In this document: positions 13,031 through 23,600 of the stretch, one piece after another
How the letters are laid out: the number at the start of each line of letters is the position of its first letter
How positions within the stretch are numbered: the stretch's first letter is position 1
Assembly: GCA_000310025.1 (NCBI GenBank)
Contig: FN649740.1
Span: 5,311,611 to 5,375,610, forward strand
From: Ectocarpus siliculosus
Lineage: Eukaryota > Sar > Phaeophyceae > Ectocarpales > Ectocarpaceae
Reading direction: 5' to 3'
DNA: 64,000 nucleotides
The notes under the pieces: model-generated
The model's database searches: none
Seen by the model: only the letters and a program-made list of their open reading frames with translations
Told to the model about the DNA's origin: nothing
Translations under genes and position numbers: made by a program

Positions 13031-13596
13031 GCTTTAGGCTGACTCTTATGGCTCCCCATAGTTGGCGCGACGGATTTTTTTGGACGGGCATACCCCCCCC
13101 CCCCCNNNNNNNNNNNNNNNNNNNNNNNNNNNNNNNNNNNNNNNNNNNNNNNNNNNNNNNNNNNNNNNNNNNNNNNNNNNNNNNNNNNNNNNNNNNNNNN
13201 NNNNNGTCGTGACTGCTGTTGTGTCTGTGAGTACTGAGAAATGTCAAACCATCTGAGCAAAAGTAAGAATCCCTTTGGAGAATCCGTCGAGGGTGCTCTA
13301 CGTTTGTTTTGGATGCCTAAACGGATTCTCCAAACGGATTCTTACTTTTGCTCACATGGATTGACATTTCTCAGCACACACAGACCCCACAGCAGTCACC
13401 ACTAGCTTCAAAGACGCCTACAGGTGTGGTGCGTACAGCCTTCAAGTTCTGGTGACGACCCGACAATCATGGAGGGAGAACTCTGTGGTGGTGTGGTGAG
13501 AGGTCTGTCTTTTGGTCGAAATCAGGGGGGGGGGGTATGCCCGTCCAAAAAAATCCGTCGCGCCAACTATGGGGAGCCATAAAAGTCAGCCTTAGC
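13031..13596. mobile_element. Fold-back (palindromic) element with assembly gap inside
   Basis: The outer arms at 13031-13105 and 13525-13596 are reverse complements over about 70 bp, including GTTGGCGCGACGG, ATTTTTTTGGACGGGCATA and a C/G homopolymer. The inner arms at 13209-13287 and 13321-13399, 79 bp each, are also reverse complements with few mismatches, around a 33-nt loop at 13288-13320. The left spacer between outer and inner arm is the N gap; its counterpart on the right is 13400-13524. The whole unit is a near-perfect palindrome of about 570-600 bp with no coding capacity. No target duplication is evident. Confidence 0.75.
13106..13205. other. Assembly gap (100 N)
   Basis: Exactly 100 N bases, a conventional placeholder for a gap of unknown length, directly after a poly-C run. 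The right arm of the palindrome that contains it suggests the true missing stretch is about 125 bases, resembling the reverse complement of 13400-13524. Confidence 0.98.
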
Positions 13597-13749
13597 GCCA
13601 GCAGAGCAGAGCGCAGAGCCCGCAGGGGGCCGGAGGGGGCGCCGCAAAAAAAAACACTCCCCCCTCGGCGTACAACTAATAATAATGCACTGTGGGAGGG
13701 GGGGGGGGTAGGGGGAGAGGGGGAAAGAGCGAGAGAGCTGTGGGGTTTG

Positions 13750-13931
13750 TTTCTTATTCGACACACTCCCCCGTAACACCTCGTTTCTTATGTAGTAGGG
13801 CAGCAGTCGCTGCTGTGTTTCTTGTTGAGACATTTCTTACTGTATGACCCAGATTGAGCTATGTTTCTTAAGCCTGTTTTCTTATTTTTCGTGAAAAAGT
13901 GAGCCTCAATTTCTTAACAAAATATTTCTTA
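13750..13931. repeat. TTTCTTA motif cluster, right
   Basis: Seven exact TTTCTTA copies at 13750, 13784, 13833, 13864, 13878, 13910 and 13925, plus one variant (TTTCTTG at about 13819), all on the + strand at 14-50 base spacing. The same heptamer clusters left of the fold-back element. Confidence 0.7.
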
Positions 13932-15469
13932 ATTGAGGGCGCTAACTGTAGTCTATTGCTGTAGTTTTTCTAATGTGCGATCCAAGCATGATTTCCACCC
14001 CTTTGCCGCGTCCGCACCCTTTCGAACACCAGCCTTAAAACTCATCACGCATCGTTTCTTTCCGACCGTGCTGACTGGTGCAGCCATGTTGTTGACACGA
14101 GGTCACGAATAGCTTTATACCTGTATGGTCAGGCATCCCCTCCCCCGATCCACACGTAGGTGCAAGCTCTCCATCCTTTTGTAGGCGGAATTTGTACGTT
14201 GATTGAGAACAAGTGGTCGATCGCCCCTTGTGTGATTCAATAGGTAGCTTCATATTACCCTCTCACGCTAGGTTGTGGGTTCCAGCCTCTAGCCTCTCCG
14301 GAATGTACGGTGATACAAGTGGGTGTAGCTGAGAACGCCCCGGGGGGACGCCATAGTGTATTATGGGCAACCGACAGCAAACGGCATACTGGGAGGGTCT
14401 AACCCCCAAAACGGCACACCACGAAAGAGCTTGACTCGGGAAATGACCCCGAGGCGGTACGCTGATTGGCTGCGACCGCCGACTACCATTTTCTGGTGGC
14501 TTACGCGGAGGGTAGTACCGCAATCGGGCCTCTGGCGTCGACTTTAACCGTTTTCTGTCCTCGCCCCGGTCACAACAATCTGTCGCAAGAAATTTCAACC
14601 GCACAACCCTTGGCTGTTAGACCCTTCTTTATGGAAACAGAATCTTGCAATTATATCTTGGCATTTTGACCCAAGATTTGCTCACAATATATCTCCACCA
14701 AGATTTGCAGTATCGCGATTTATGGGGAGAATATGTTGAATGCTGAAAAAGCGGCGAGTTGTTCCTCTCTTCTGCTTCAAGTTGATAAAGGCACAACGGC
14801 CACTTGGTCCACAGAAAATGCCAAGGTGTGGCGAAAAGTGACCATGACGCTGTTGTAAAAGGAGCGTCCCTCCCCCAGCTGTATTACTTCAACACGATGG
14901 GTGGATACTAGCGATGGGCGCCTACCTGGGGTGCAAAATAGAGGCCGTTGCTGACGAGCTCATATCAAGCGGAGAAACAAAATTGTTCCATTGCTATCCA
15001 ACTGACAAGAAAGTGCATCAACCCGAAGCCGATTACACCTGTGCACGTATCTCACTATGTAGCAGGCGTACCGAGGTCAAACCTCCGGCGCTGTCATCTG
15101 CACTCATGGATCTGGCTCGGGTGCAAAGGGATTGGGTGTGGGGTGATTCGATGAAGAGATAGAAGCGTCGCACACGACAGAGCTGTGTTGGCAAAACGTG
15201 CCTCCTCCTCTATTTTTCTAATTCAAAATAAAGTACTCTTTGAACGGTCCCTCGACAGACTGGTGATGACGCACGCGGAACGAGCCAGGGTAAATACGCA
15301 TTTTTTTCGCGCGCCTTGGTTGTTTTTGTTCGCTGTCGGCGCCCGTGGCGCTGACACAGCCAGTGACGCCAGGGTGCGTTTGAGACCCTTGCGAGTGTGC
15401 CACTTGCAGATTTCATGGCGTTATGGACGATCAGGTTGACTGACCTTCGGTGATCGCGCCGCACCCAGG
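13932..15469. other. Intergenic, no supportable gene
   Basis: No open frame here shows domain features. A few outlying copies of the CAAGATTT/AATCTTG motif are present at 14640-14715, ahead of the dense cluster near 15.5 kb. Confidence 0.4.
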
Positions 15470-15672
15470 CAAGATTTGTTTCGCCGCCTCAAGATTTGTC
15501 GGAAGGCTCGTTTCGACAGATCTTGGGTCAAGATTTGTTCGAAAGGGCAGTGTTCGGGCCTCGAGAAATCTTGGCCAAGATATATCGGAAGATTTTGCTC
15601 CCAAAAATCGTGAAACTGGCAGATCTTGGCCAAGATCATCAAGATTTATCGACAAGATTTTGTTCCCATAAA
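15470..15672. repeat. CAAGATTT motif cluster with palindromes
   Basis: About eleven copies of (C)AAGAT(T/C/A) or its complement occur in 200 bp. Two are embedded in the perfect palindrome ATCTTGGCCAAGAT (15568-15581 and 15623-15636, 55 bases apart). The cluster lies about 400 bases upstream of the FNIP-repeat ORF. It could be a degenerate tandem repeat or a binding-site array; nothing in the sequence decides which. Confidence 0.55.
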
Positions 15673-16059
15673 TCGGGGTCTTAGGCTTCAACGTCTTAAC
15701 TCACCGATCGTGTGGAATGACATCAACCATTGCCTCGGGTCCAATCAACGATCACCATTATTCCACCTCAAACATCTGCACAGCCAACGCACCGAGGCCT
15801 CTTGACCTCACCAATTGGTGGTCCGACCACTGCTGCAGCAGCCGCCGCCGCCTCAGCGCGGCTCGCACCACGTGTACCCACAAAGGTTCAATATCTCTGC
15901 TACTTCGGATCCTGTTGCCTCATAATTCGAGAAACTTCGTATCTGGAAACGGCCGATTCTCGACCCCTCGTGCGTCATAATCCACTTGGGATAGGGTAGC
16001 TGTTCTCTTCCGATGTTTTCCCTTGGCCCCAAGTTGGTATCGCGCAATACCGTATCGAC

Positions 16060-18114
16060 ATGATAAACTGCCATGTACCCATAATAATTCTTGTTGATTC
16101 TCGCGATTTTGTTCTTCGCTTCTTGTTGCTAGGGTATACCCGTTCTTTCGATGCCTTCGCCATCGCCTTGAGCCAAGCATGTGAGGGAGGGGAGAAGCGT
16201 TGGTACACATCGACCACTGAGCTGCAGCTGGGGTCGTTGGACATCTGCAGGGCGTGCCGAAGTACCCCGACCTTGCACGTCCGTGTAACTGGTGGGACTC
16301 CTACAAGCTTATGGTCTCCTCCTACTGTGCAGGCACTGCCGAACACGCAAAGCTCGAAGGTTCGTGTCGTGAGCCGTGTGCCAGTCGTGCGTGCTCTTCG
16401 TTTGACGTGGGCGTTTTCTATGGAAACCTTGGTGCAGAGAGCCGCCATCGAGCTGTGGTCGCGGTCCGAACGTCTTGAGATGGTGGGACCATTGTGTGCG
16501 GCTAGCCTAGGATCAGTGGTTTGGCCTCTGGGGCTGACACAGCTGGTGTTGGACACAGATTTCCATATTCCAATGGAAAGCCTGTCGTTTCCAGTGCTCC
16601 TGCAAAATCTTTCGTTCGGAGATTATTTCAACCAGCCTATTGCGGGAGTCGTGTGGCCGGCGTCCATGAAACAGCTATCGTTCGGAGCAAGATTCAATCA
16701 GCGTATTGCGGGAGTCGTGTGGCCGGCGTCCATGAAACAGCTATCGTTCGGAGATGAGTTCGACCAACCCATTGCTCAAGTCGTGTGGCCGGCTTCCCTG
16801 CTACAGCTATCGTTCGGAGATGATTTCGATCAACCCATTGCTCAAGTCGTGTGGCCGGCTTCCCTGCTACAGCTATCTTTCGGAGGTGACTTCAATCAAC
16901 CCATCGCTCAAGTCGTGTGGCCGGCGCCCCTGCAACGGCTATCGTTCGGAGATGTATTCAATCAACCCATTGCTGAAGTCGTGTGGCCGGTTTCGCTGTT
17001 ACAGCTGTCGTTCGGAGCAAGATTCAACCAACCCATTGCTAACATCGCGTGGCCAGCGTCCTTGCAACAGCTATCGCTCGGGTCGGAATTCGATCAACCT
17101 ATCGCGGGAGTCGTGTTTCCGGCGCGTCTGGATAAACTATATTTGGGGAATAAATTCAACCAGGATATTGCGGGAGTCGTGTGGCCGGCGTCCCTGAAAC
17201 AGCTATCGTTCGGAGCAAGATTCAATCAGCGTATTGCGGGAGTCGTGTGGCCGACGTCCATGAAACAGCTATCGTTCGGATATGAGTTCGACCAACCCAT
17301 CGCTCAAGTCGTGTGGCCGGCTTCCCTGCTACAGCTATCGTTCGGAGCAGGATTCGATCAACCCATTGCTCAAGTCGTGTGGCCGGCTTCCCTGCTACAG
17401 CTATCTTTCGGAGGTGACTTCAATCAACCCATCGCTCAAGTCGTGTGGCCGGCGTCCCTGCAACGGCTATCGTTCGGATATGAGTTCAATCAACCCATTG
17501 CTGAAGTCGTGTGGCCGGCTTCCCTGCTACAGCTATCGTTCGGAGCAAGATTCAACCAACCCATTGCTCAAGTCGCGTGGCCGGCGTCCCTGCAACAGCT
17601 ATCGTTCGGAAATGATTTCAATCAGCCCATGGGTGAAGTCGTGTGGCCGGCGTCCCTGCAACAGCTATCGTTCGGAGATGATTTCAATCAACCCATTGCT
17701 GAAGTCGTGTGGCCGGCGTCCCTGCAACAGCTGTGGTTCGGAGATGATTTCAATCAGCCCATTGGTGAAGTCGTGTGGCCGACGTCCCTGCAACAGCTAT
17801 CGCTCGGGTCGGAATTCGATCAACCTATCGCGGGAGTCGTGTTTCCGGCGCGTCTGGAAAAACTGTATTTCGGGAATAGATTCAACCAGGATATTGCCGG
17901 CGTGGTGTGGCCGGCGTCCGTGATACAGCTATCGTTCGGAGATGATTTCAATCAGCCCCTTGCTGAAGTCGTGTGGCCGGCGTCCCTGAAACAGCTACTG
18001 CTCGGGCCGCGATTCAAGCAGGCTATTTCCGGGGTCGCGTGGCCACGTTCGATGCGGCGTGTGGCACGTGGCGGATTAACCCTGCCGTGGCATCACGGGC
18101 ATACTTTCGGATGA
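16060..18114 (+). CDS. FNIP-repeat (leucine-rich-like) protein
   Basis: A 684-codon open frame. From about residue 190 to the end it consists of 22 consecutive 22-residue (66-bp) repeats with consensus F(N/D)QPIAxVVWPASLxQLSFG, the first starting at 16627. Period and pattern fit the FNIP repeat family, LRR-like units known from amoebae, large viruses and brown algae; such arrays are thought to be protein-interaction surfaces. Units 2-9 (16693-17220) are duplicated in order as a 528-bp block from 17221, with three extra units inserted before the last pair. The first 190 residues show no recognised domain, and the true start could be a later Met (about 16420) or lie in an upstream exon. The last unit degenerates before the stop at 18112-18114. 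Confidence 0.75.
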   Translation: MINCHVPIIILVDSRDFVLRFLLLGYTRSFDAFAIALSQACEGGEKRWYTSTTELQLGSLDICRACRSTPTLHVRVTGGTPTSLWSPPTVQALPNTQSSKVRVVSRVPVVRALRLTWAFSMETLVQRAAIELWSRSERLEMVGPLCAASLGSVVWPLGLTQLVLDTDFHIPMESLSFPVLLQNLSFGDYFNQPIAGVVWPASMKQLSFGARFNQRIAGVVWPASMKQLSFGDEFDQPIAQVVWPASLLQLSFGDDFDQPIAQVVWPASLLQLSFGGDFNQPIAQVVWPAPLQRLSFGDVFNQPIAEVVWPVSLLQLSFGARFNQPIANIAWPASLQQLSLGSEFDQPIAGVVFPARLDKLYLGNKFNQDIAGVVWPASLKQLSFGARFNQRIAGVVWPTSMKQLSFGYEFDQPIAQVVWPASLLQLSFGAGFDQPIAQVVWPASLLQLSFGGDFNQPIAQVVWPASLQRLSFGYEFNQPIAEVVWPASLLQLSFGARFNQPIAQVAWPASLQQLSFGNDFNQPMGEVVWPASLQQLSFGDDFNQPIAEVVWPASLQQLWFGDDFNQPIGEVVWPTSLQQLSLGSEFDQPIAGVVFPARLEKLYFGNRFNQDIAGVVWPASVIQLSFGDDFNQPLAEVVWPASLKQLLLGPRFKQAISGVAWPRSMRRVARGGLTLPWHHGHTFG

Positions 18115-20692
18115 CTGCGCGCTTCCGCAAGCGTTGTTGGGACGATCGGCTTGATTGTACCGCTGCTAGGCCCCCATGCGTAGAGTATGTTCGAAATACT
18201 CAGTACCAGCATGTTCGCAGGTTGTGGGGAATTGCTTGTTTTTGCAAATTATGTATGGAAGATATCTCTCGATCGCTGTCTTTCGGGCGCATCAAATCGT
18301 CACGTACGGGTTGGATGCATGTAGCTCCCGCATTCTTTTTGAGTTGATCAAGGCTTGGGGGGGTTAGTACAAAGGAGGTCCAGCTGTTGGAAACAGCTGG
18401 GTGCTAGGGTAATGAAAGAGGTACGGTCGCTTGATGTCTTGTCTCCACGATTGTGTAGAAATGAGATGTTGCTTGAATTGAGAGCGAGGAAGGTCTGGAT
18501 GAGGAGGGGATCCTCCTAGCCACCAGGGGGCAGGCAAATAGCGGAGTCCTGATGTGGTATGGTCCCCCGGGAGGTATACCTCCCGGCCATCCCACATCCT
18601 ATTCTAGACAAAGATGTACCCTATCTAGGCCCTACAGCAACACTCCTCCTTAACATTAGTCTGTGGGACGACTTTGAATGTACTCGTCAAGGCATCAAAA
18701 TTTCAGGTGAGACTTGCTATGTTGTTTTGACCAGGAAGAGTTGCGCAAACCGTCACCGATGCTTCGCCTCAAACCGTAGAATACACGAGGTTTGGGCAAA
18801 GAGTCGTCGATGATTCGCCTCCAGCTCGTTGCAGACTAGACTACTGGCACTATTCAGAGATTGACTGTGGTGGAAAGCGGAACAACCTATGGTATCGAGA
18901 AATTCGTCGGCTGCGGACGAAAAAAACACACGCCTCCATCGATCACATTTCAAAGTTAAAAGTTGTGAATAGCGTTGTCATGCAGGCGGGACTGGGAGTC
19001 GGCGTCGTCGGACCCCCCTCTTTACCATGTTACCGGCGGACCCTCTGCAGTACGTCGGGAACCTCACCCCAAAACTTGCAGGAGACCTCTTCGTACTTTT
19101 CGGTAACCTCGACCGCCACATTGTTAGCGGGAGGGGGGCCTCCGCATTTGGCAAAGCCCCAACCGAATGTCGGGGGGAACCTCAAACACGGGACATACTC
19201 TACTCAGAGGGTACCTTGTTGGAATTTGAAAAAATATGGTAGAGATTCTCGAAGAGCAAAAGTTACTGGAGAGACCTGGGGTGAGGTTCCCTGATGCAGA
19301 TAAGAGGGTCCGCTGGGATTGTTTTGGCAGAATGTCTTCCCTAACACAATGCTAGCATTTGTACCAAACGGGCACCTGCACATTTAGAGGACTTCGCCTG
19401 GAAAAGAATCGATCAGACTTACGCAATATGCGCCTCGCCAATATTGGTAAGGGGAACCACTGCAGGTATGGAACCTCTCAGTCACCTCAAAGATTGATTG
19501 TGGTGCACGATGTGGTGTTCTCAGATCGAGCGACCCCCTACCAATTTTGGCTTGAGGTTCATTCTGAGGCAGCGGTTTCCCATGGGAACCACACACTTAA
19601 AAAAAACAGGAGCGGCAACGCACACGATGCGCATCAGTCAGCACAGTCCGGTGCTCAGGGATACTCTCAGTACATACCGTGTCCCTTCGCCATTCAAGTG
19701 GGCAAGTGGGCGATGGGTTAGATATTTTGCATGCCCGAGTTGTGCTGCGTGTCATCACCTTGCCACGGCTCTGAGCAGTTCCATAATGTTGGGTTATTCT
19801 GTGGCCATTGCTGCATGATGCTGGACCACCTCTTACGTACAAGGAACGCGAGCCTTCGCCAAAAATGAATCAACAAGCGCGGTTTGTCATGCCCAAAGAG
19901 AGTTACTCAACACAACACAACACAACACAGGCAACGCGTTCGTACGTCAGTCAGCGAGGGAGTGGCCCATCGATCGGTGATCTGCCCTTGGGGCGCACTC
20001 AACACAAATGCATCACGTAAATAGAAAAAGGATAGGGGAACTCGAATACTTATCTCCTCTGTGCGCTCGCAAGAAAACTTGGAACGGAACGACGCAAAAC
20101 AATACAAAGGCAACCGTCGCAACGCTTCCACGTGCACAAAAGACGTCAACCTACCGCACGCATCTTCGGATCGCAGGTGCGTCAGCCTCGCGCTATGTTT
20201 CTCCGGGCTACCAAACGACGCACGCGTGGCATCGTTTGTGGGGGAGGGTTCGAACGTAAGGCCACAACCTAGTCTAAAGGTAAGGTTCACAAGGTGACAC
20301 CTCTCCATATCCTACAATAGCGCAGATATACAAAGAATAACCAGCGTACGTTGAATAATTCCATGCTGCCCCTTGCCAACCATCACGTAGTAACGGCTTT
20401 ATTGAGAGCGAAAAACCCTGGCGAGCAGATGTCTCACTTGCTACCAAGCAAGCGAGCTACGTAAAGAGTACTCCATACGCAACGTCCAACTTCGAAATGG
20501 GCGTCGCCCGGCGACGGCTGACCATCGACAACGCCTCAAGATCAATGCACGGATCACGCGGGCATCACGACTGGCCGTGATCACCCGAACCAACACCGAA
20601 AGGCAACAGCTGCTGCAGCCCTGTTCATACCCAAGGAATACCGGAACACAGGTGAACAAAATAGGGCCAGCCACGACGGCTCGGCAACACGA
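18115..20692. other. Intergenic region, hairpins and short repeats
   Basis: No gene is supported. There are strong hairpins at 18379-18400 (stem CCAGCTGTT, 3-base loop) and at 18551-18599 with a perfect 20-bp core. A (CACAA)n stretch lies at about 19910-19930. Open frames such as 19907-20308 (-) show no protein-like signature and may include 3' UTR of the alpha-SNAP gene that ends at 20693. Confidence 0.4.
18567..18586. repeat. Perfect 20-bp palindrome within a longer hairpin
   Basis: CCGGGAGGTATACCTCCCGG is perfectly self-complementary. The pairing extends outward imperfectly to about 18551-18599 (GATGTGGTATGG against CCATCCCACATC). Confidence 0.85.
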
Positions 20693-23600
20693 TCACGTCA
20701 AATCAAATTCTTCGTCGTCTTCGACGTGAGCGGCCTCAATCACCCGCTTGATCCGGAGGCACATGTTCGTTTTCCAAGGGTCCAGCTTCGAGATCTGCAA
20801 ACGGGCCACAGGACGGTCAACATGGCAAGATAGGCAGTCGGGTATGTAGTATTAGTGGTTCGACATCTGCAAGCTATCCCGCTGCTGCCAATTCTACGTC
20901 CTGAAGGAGCTGCACGGGGTACACCTTGAGAGACGGAAACCAGTGAAGCAGTACAGGTTTCAAACGTGTCGTACAAGTCGGATGCAGCGAAGCTCAACCC
21001 ATGAAACGATTCCAGCAACTTTCAGGCGACGCCACTATCGCCAAGACTTGGAGCACCAAAACCATACCGTGGTTCCCCAGCGGTATTTCGTATCCTGTAT
21101 AATAGTTTCAAGATATTGATACATAGTTGTATCGAACAACGTGCGCCCGGGGTAGTCGAAAATATTGTTCTTAGAGCAAGGCATGTACGTGTTCTCAATC
21201 TTGATGTGCGTCTGTCGACATCTTTGTGTTTGATTTGACACGTCACCGGGGTTGATTGACTGCGGTCGTTTGAAACGGATCGGCGAGGATATTGGTCAAC
21301 CCATCAGTCCGAAATTGATTTGATTTGGGCTCGCCACGAGCCGTGGGCTCTCAACATATGAACCAATTCGCCCTTCTGTCGGACACGTACGGCATACAGA
21401 CGTCCAGCGTTTCAAGAGGGTGTACCCCACGAGCACCGATCCAACAAGCACCATCATCCTCAAAAAGCGTGTCATTCCTTCCATCTAGTGTGCATCCACC
21501 GTCAACACCTGAGAGGTACAAGTATTATAGCACAAAGCCACTGTCATTCAAGCGGAACTCAGCGCTGGCCGTGCAACGGCGGCAAGACCGACGGCTGTCA
21601 GCACAGAATCTCCGACCAAAGAAAGAACACGGTATGCTTACCTGGTCGTAGTCGAAGCAGTGCTGCGAAAAGTTCTCCACGTTGAAGTCTTCTGAGGCCT
21701 GGATCAACTGGTCCAAGAATCTGCCATTGGGTCGGCGGGCAAGACTTGCAAGTTAAAGCTCACCAAGCGTTATCGCTGTGCAGGACTACAACAGAACTAG
21801 CCTTAACGGCAAAAACAGCTATTGTATACAAAAGCACGGAGTTTGCAGCTGGGCTTTCGCACTGGGAGGACAAACTAGGTAGAGTGGGCTGGTACAGGGA
21901 TGCTGGCGAAGTGCATTAACTCCATCCCATCTATTCTGGGTGGCAGTCTACACCAATTGGTGAAAGGTTTAGATGCAACTGCCGGGGTCACACGGGAGGC
22001 AGGAAAAAACTGGATCGTTCTTTATTTTTCGCCAACCTTTCCCCAGGTGGTGAATTTTTTCATTTATTACGTGCGAACGACCCAGCAGTTCTTCCCCTTC
22101 GCCGTGTGTACTCGTAACCAACCGAAACATTGGGGTGACCGCGGATTACCGTGGAAGCAATGGGGTTAGCCAGGGTGGGTGTCATCGGCGATTGCACAGC
22201 TGACATCAAGCGAGGAACACATCTACCAAGTGCAGTCGTGCGGAACATCCCAGCGACTAACCTGTACTCTCTCGAGTCGTCGAAAGTGTAGTCCGCCGAT
22301 GTGAAGTCGCTCTGCTTATTTCGGGCGGCCACAGTGTCGCCTTGGGCTGTGTCCGATGAGATGAAGCAAAGCAAACGGGCAACATGTGCATGGCCCAGAG
22401 GACAGGCGGGCAGCGACAAGAGACTCGGATGAGCAAAGGTCGCATTGCAATCGGTCCGTGATCGAAATAAGTTAGCAACACAGCAGTAGCGGTCCGCTCA
22501 CGAAAAACGACGCTGTAGCACAACCAGGCTTACTGAGGTGCTGAAAACACATCACAAGAGTACATGTACCTATCGAGCCTCTGCGCCAAGTCCAACTCAA
22601 ATTTGAATAAATGGGTTCGTGCTCGACCTTCGCCAAACATGAGAAAACCCAGCAGAGCCTGCTCTTGAGTATTGTTTGAGCGGGCCGGTACTACTGTGCA
22701 CGTGTAGATGCCGCGGAACATGGGCACGAGAAACACGCGAACAAACCGGAGCACCGGAGCACATCCCACCACGAATACAACCAGGAAACGGCATTAACGA
22801 CAACGGACACCGTAGCTGCGCACCGATGTTAAACTCAAATACTCTGCTGTCAAGAGCAAAGCATGTGGGATCAACAACTACACTCTATTGGTGTGCTCAC
22901 CGAGCAGGCACAGTCCCGCCTGCAGCCAGTAGCCCTTGGCGTTCATCGCAAGAAGCTTCTTTTCCATGCACGACCGCCCCAGTTTCTCGTAGATCTCCGC
23001 AGCGAGGGTTAGGTTCGGGTTTTCGGCGTCCTGGGGAGACGGGCGAAAAAGCCAACATGAAACAGGAATGCTGTGTTCAATGTATATCCTCCTTCCTGCA
23101 TGACTGTATATCTTCCTGCCTGCATGACTGTATAGGACCCGAAGGATGTCAGGTGACATGTAACCGTTTGTGCCGGTTACAACGGAAGGTGTCCGCGTCA
23201 GTTGGATCAGATGCGATGGTAGACGGTACTGGGCAGAGATGGGGTTTTCTATGCACACAGCAGCAACAACAATATCAACGAAGCACCCGATCCTACTTGA
23301 TAGTCCCGCCTGTCTTTCGTGCGTGATTTCCTTGCGGAAAGGAGGTATGCGTACGGGCTACAAGTCGGGGTAAGACACAGCTCTGTGGTCGAGGTGGGGA
23401 ATGAAAAGTGATGTGAACATGTGACTCGCGGATCAGCAAGATGACTATTCGACACAACACGCCAACGTCCCTAATAGCCTGAAGAAACGAAGGATACATG
23501 CCTTGGTTCTACCTGAATCAAAGACGCCAAGAACGGCGCGTAGATGGCCGTGCCTAACGACGGTAAGTGGTGGAAATTATGTGAACTTTTACGCTGTGAA

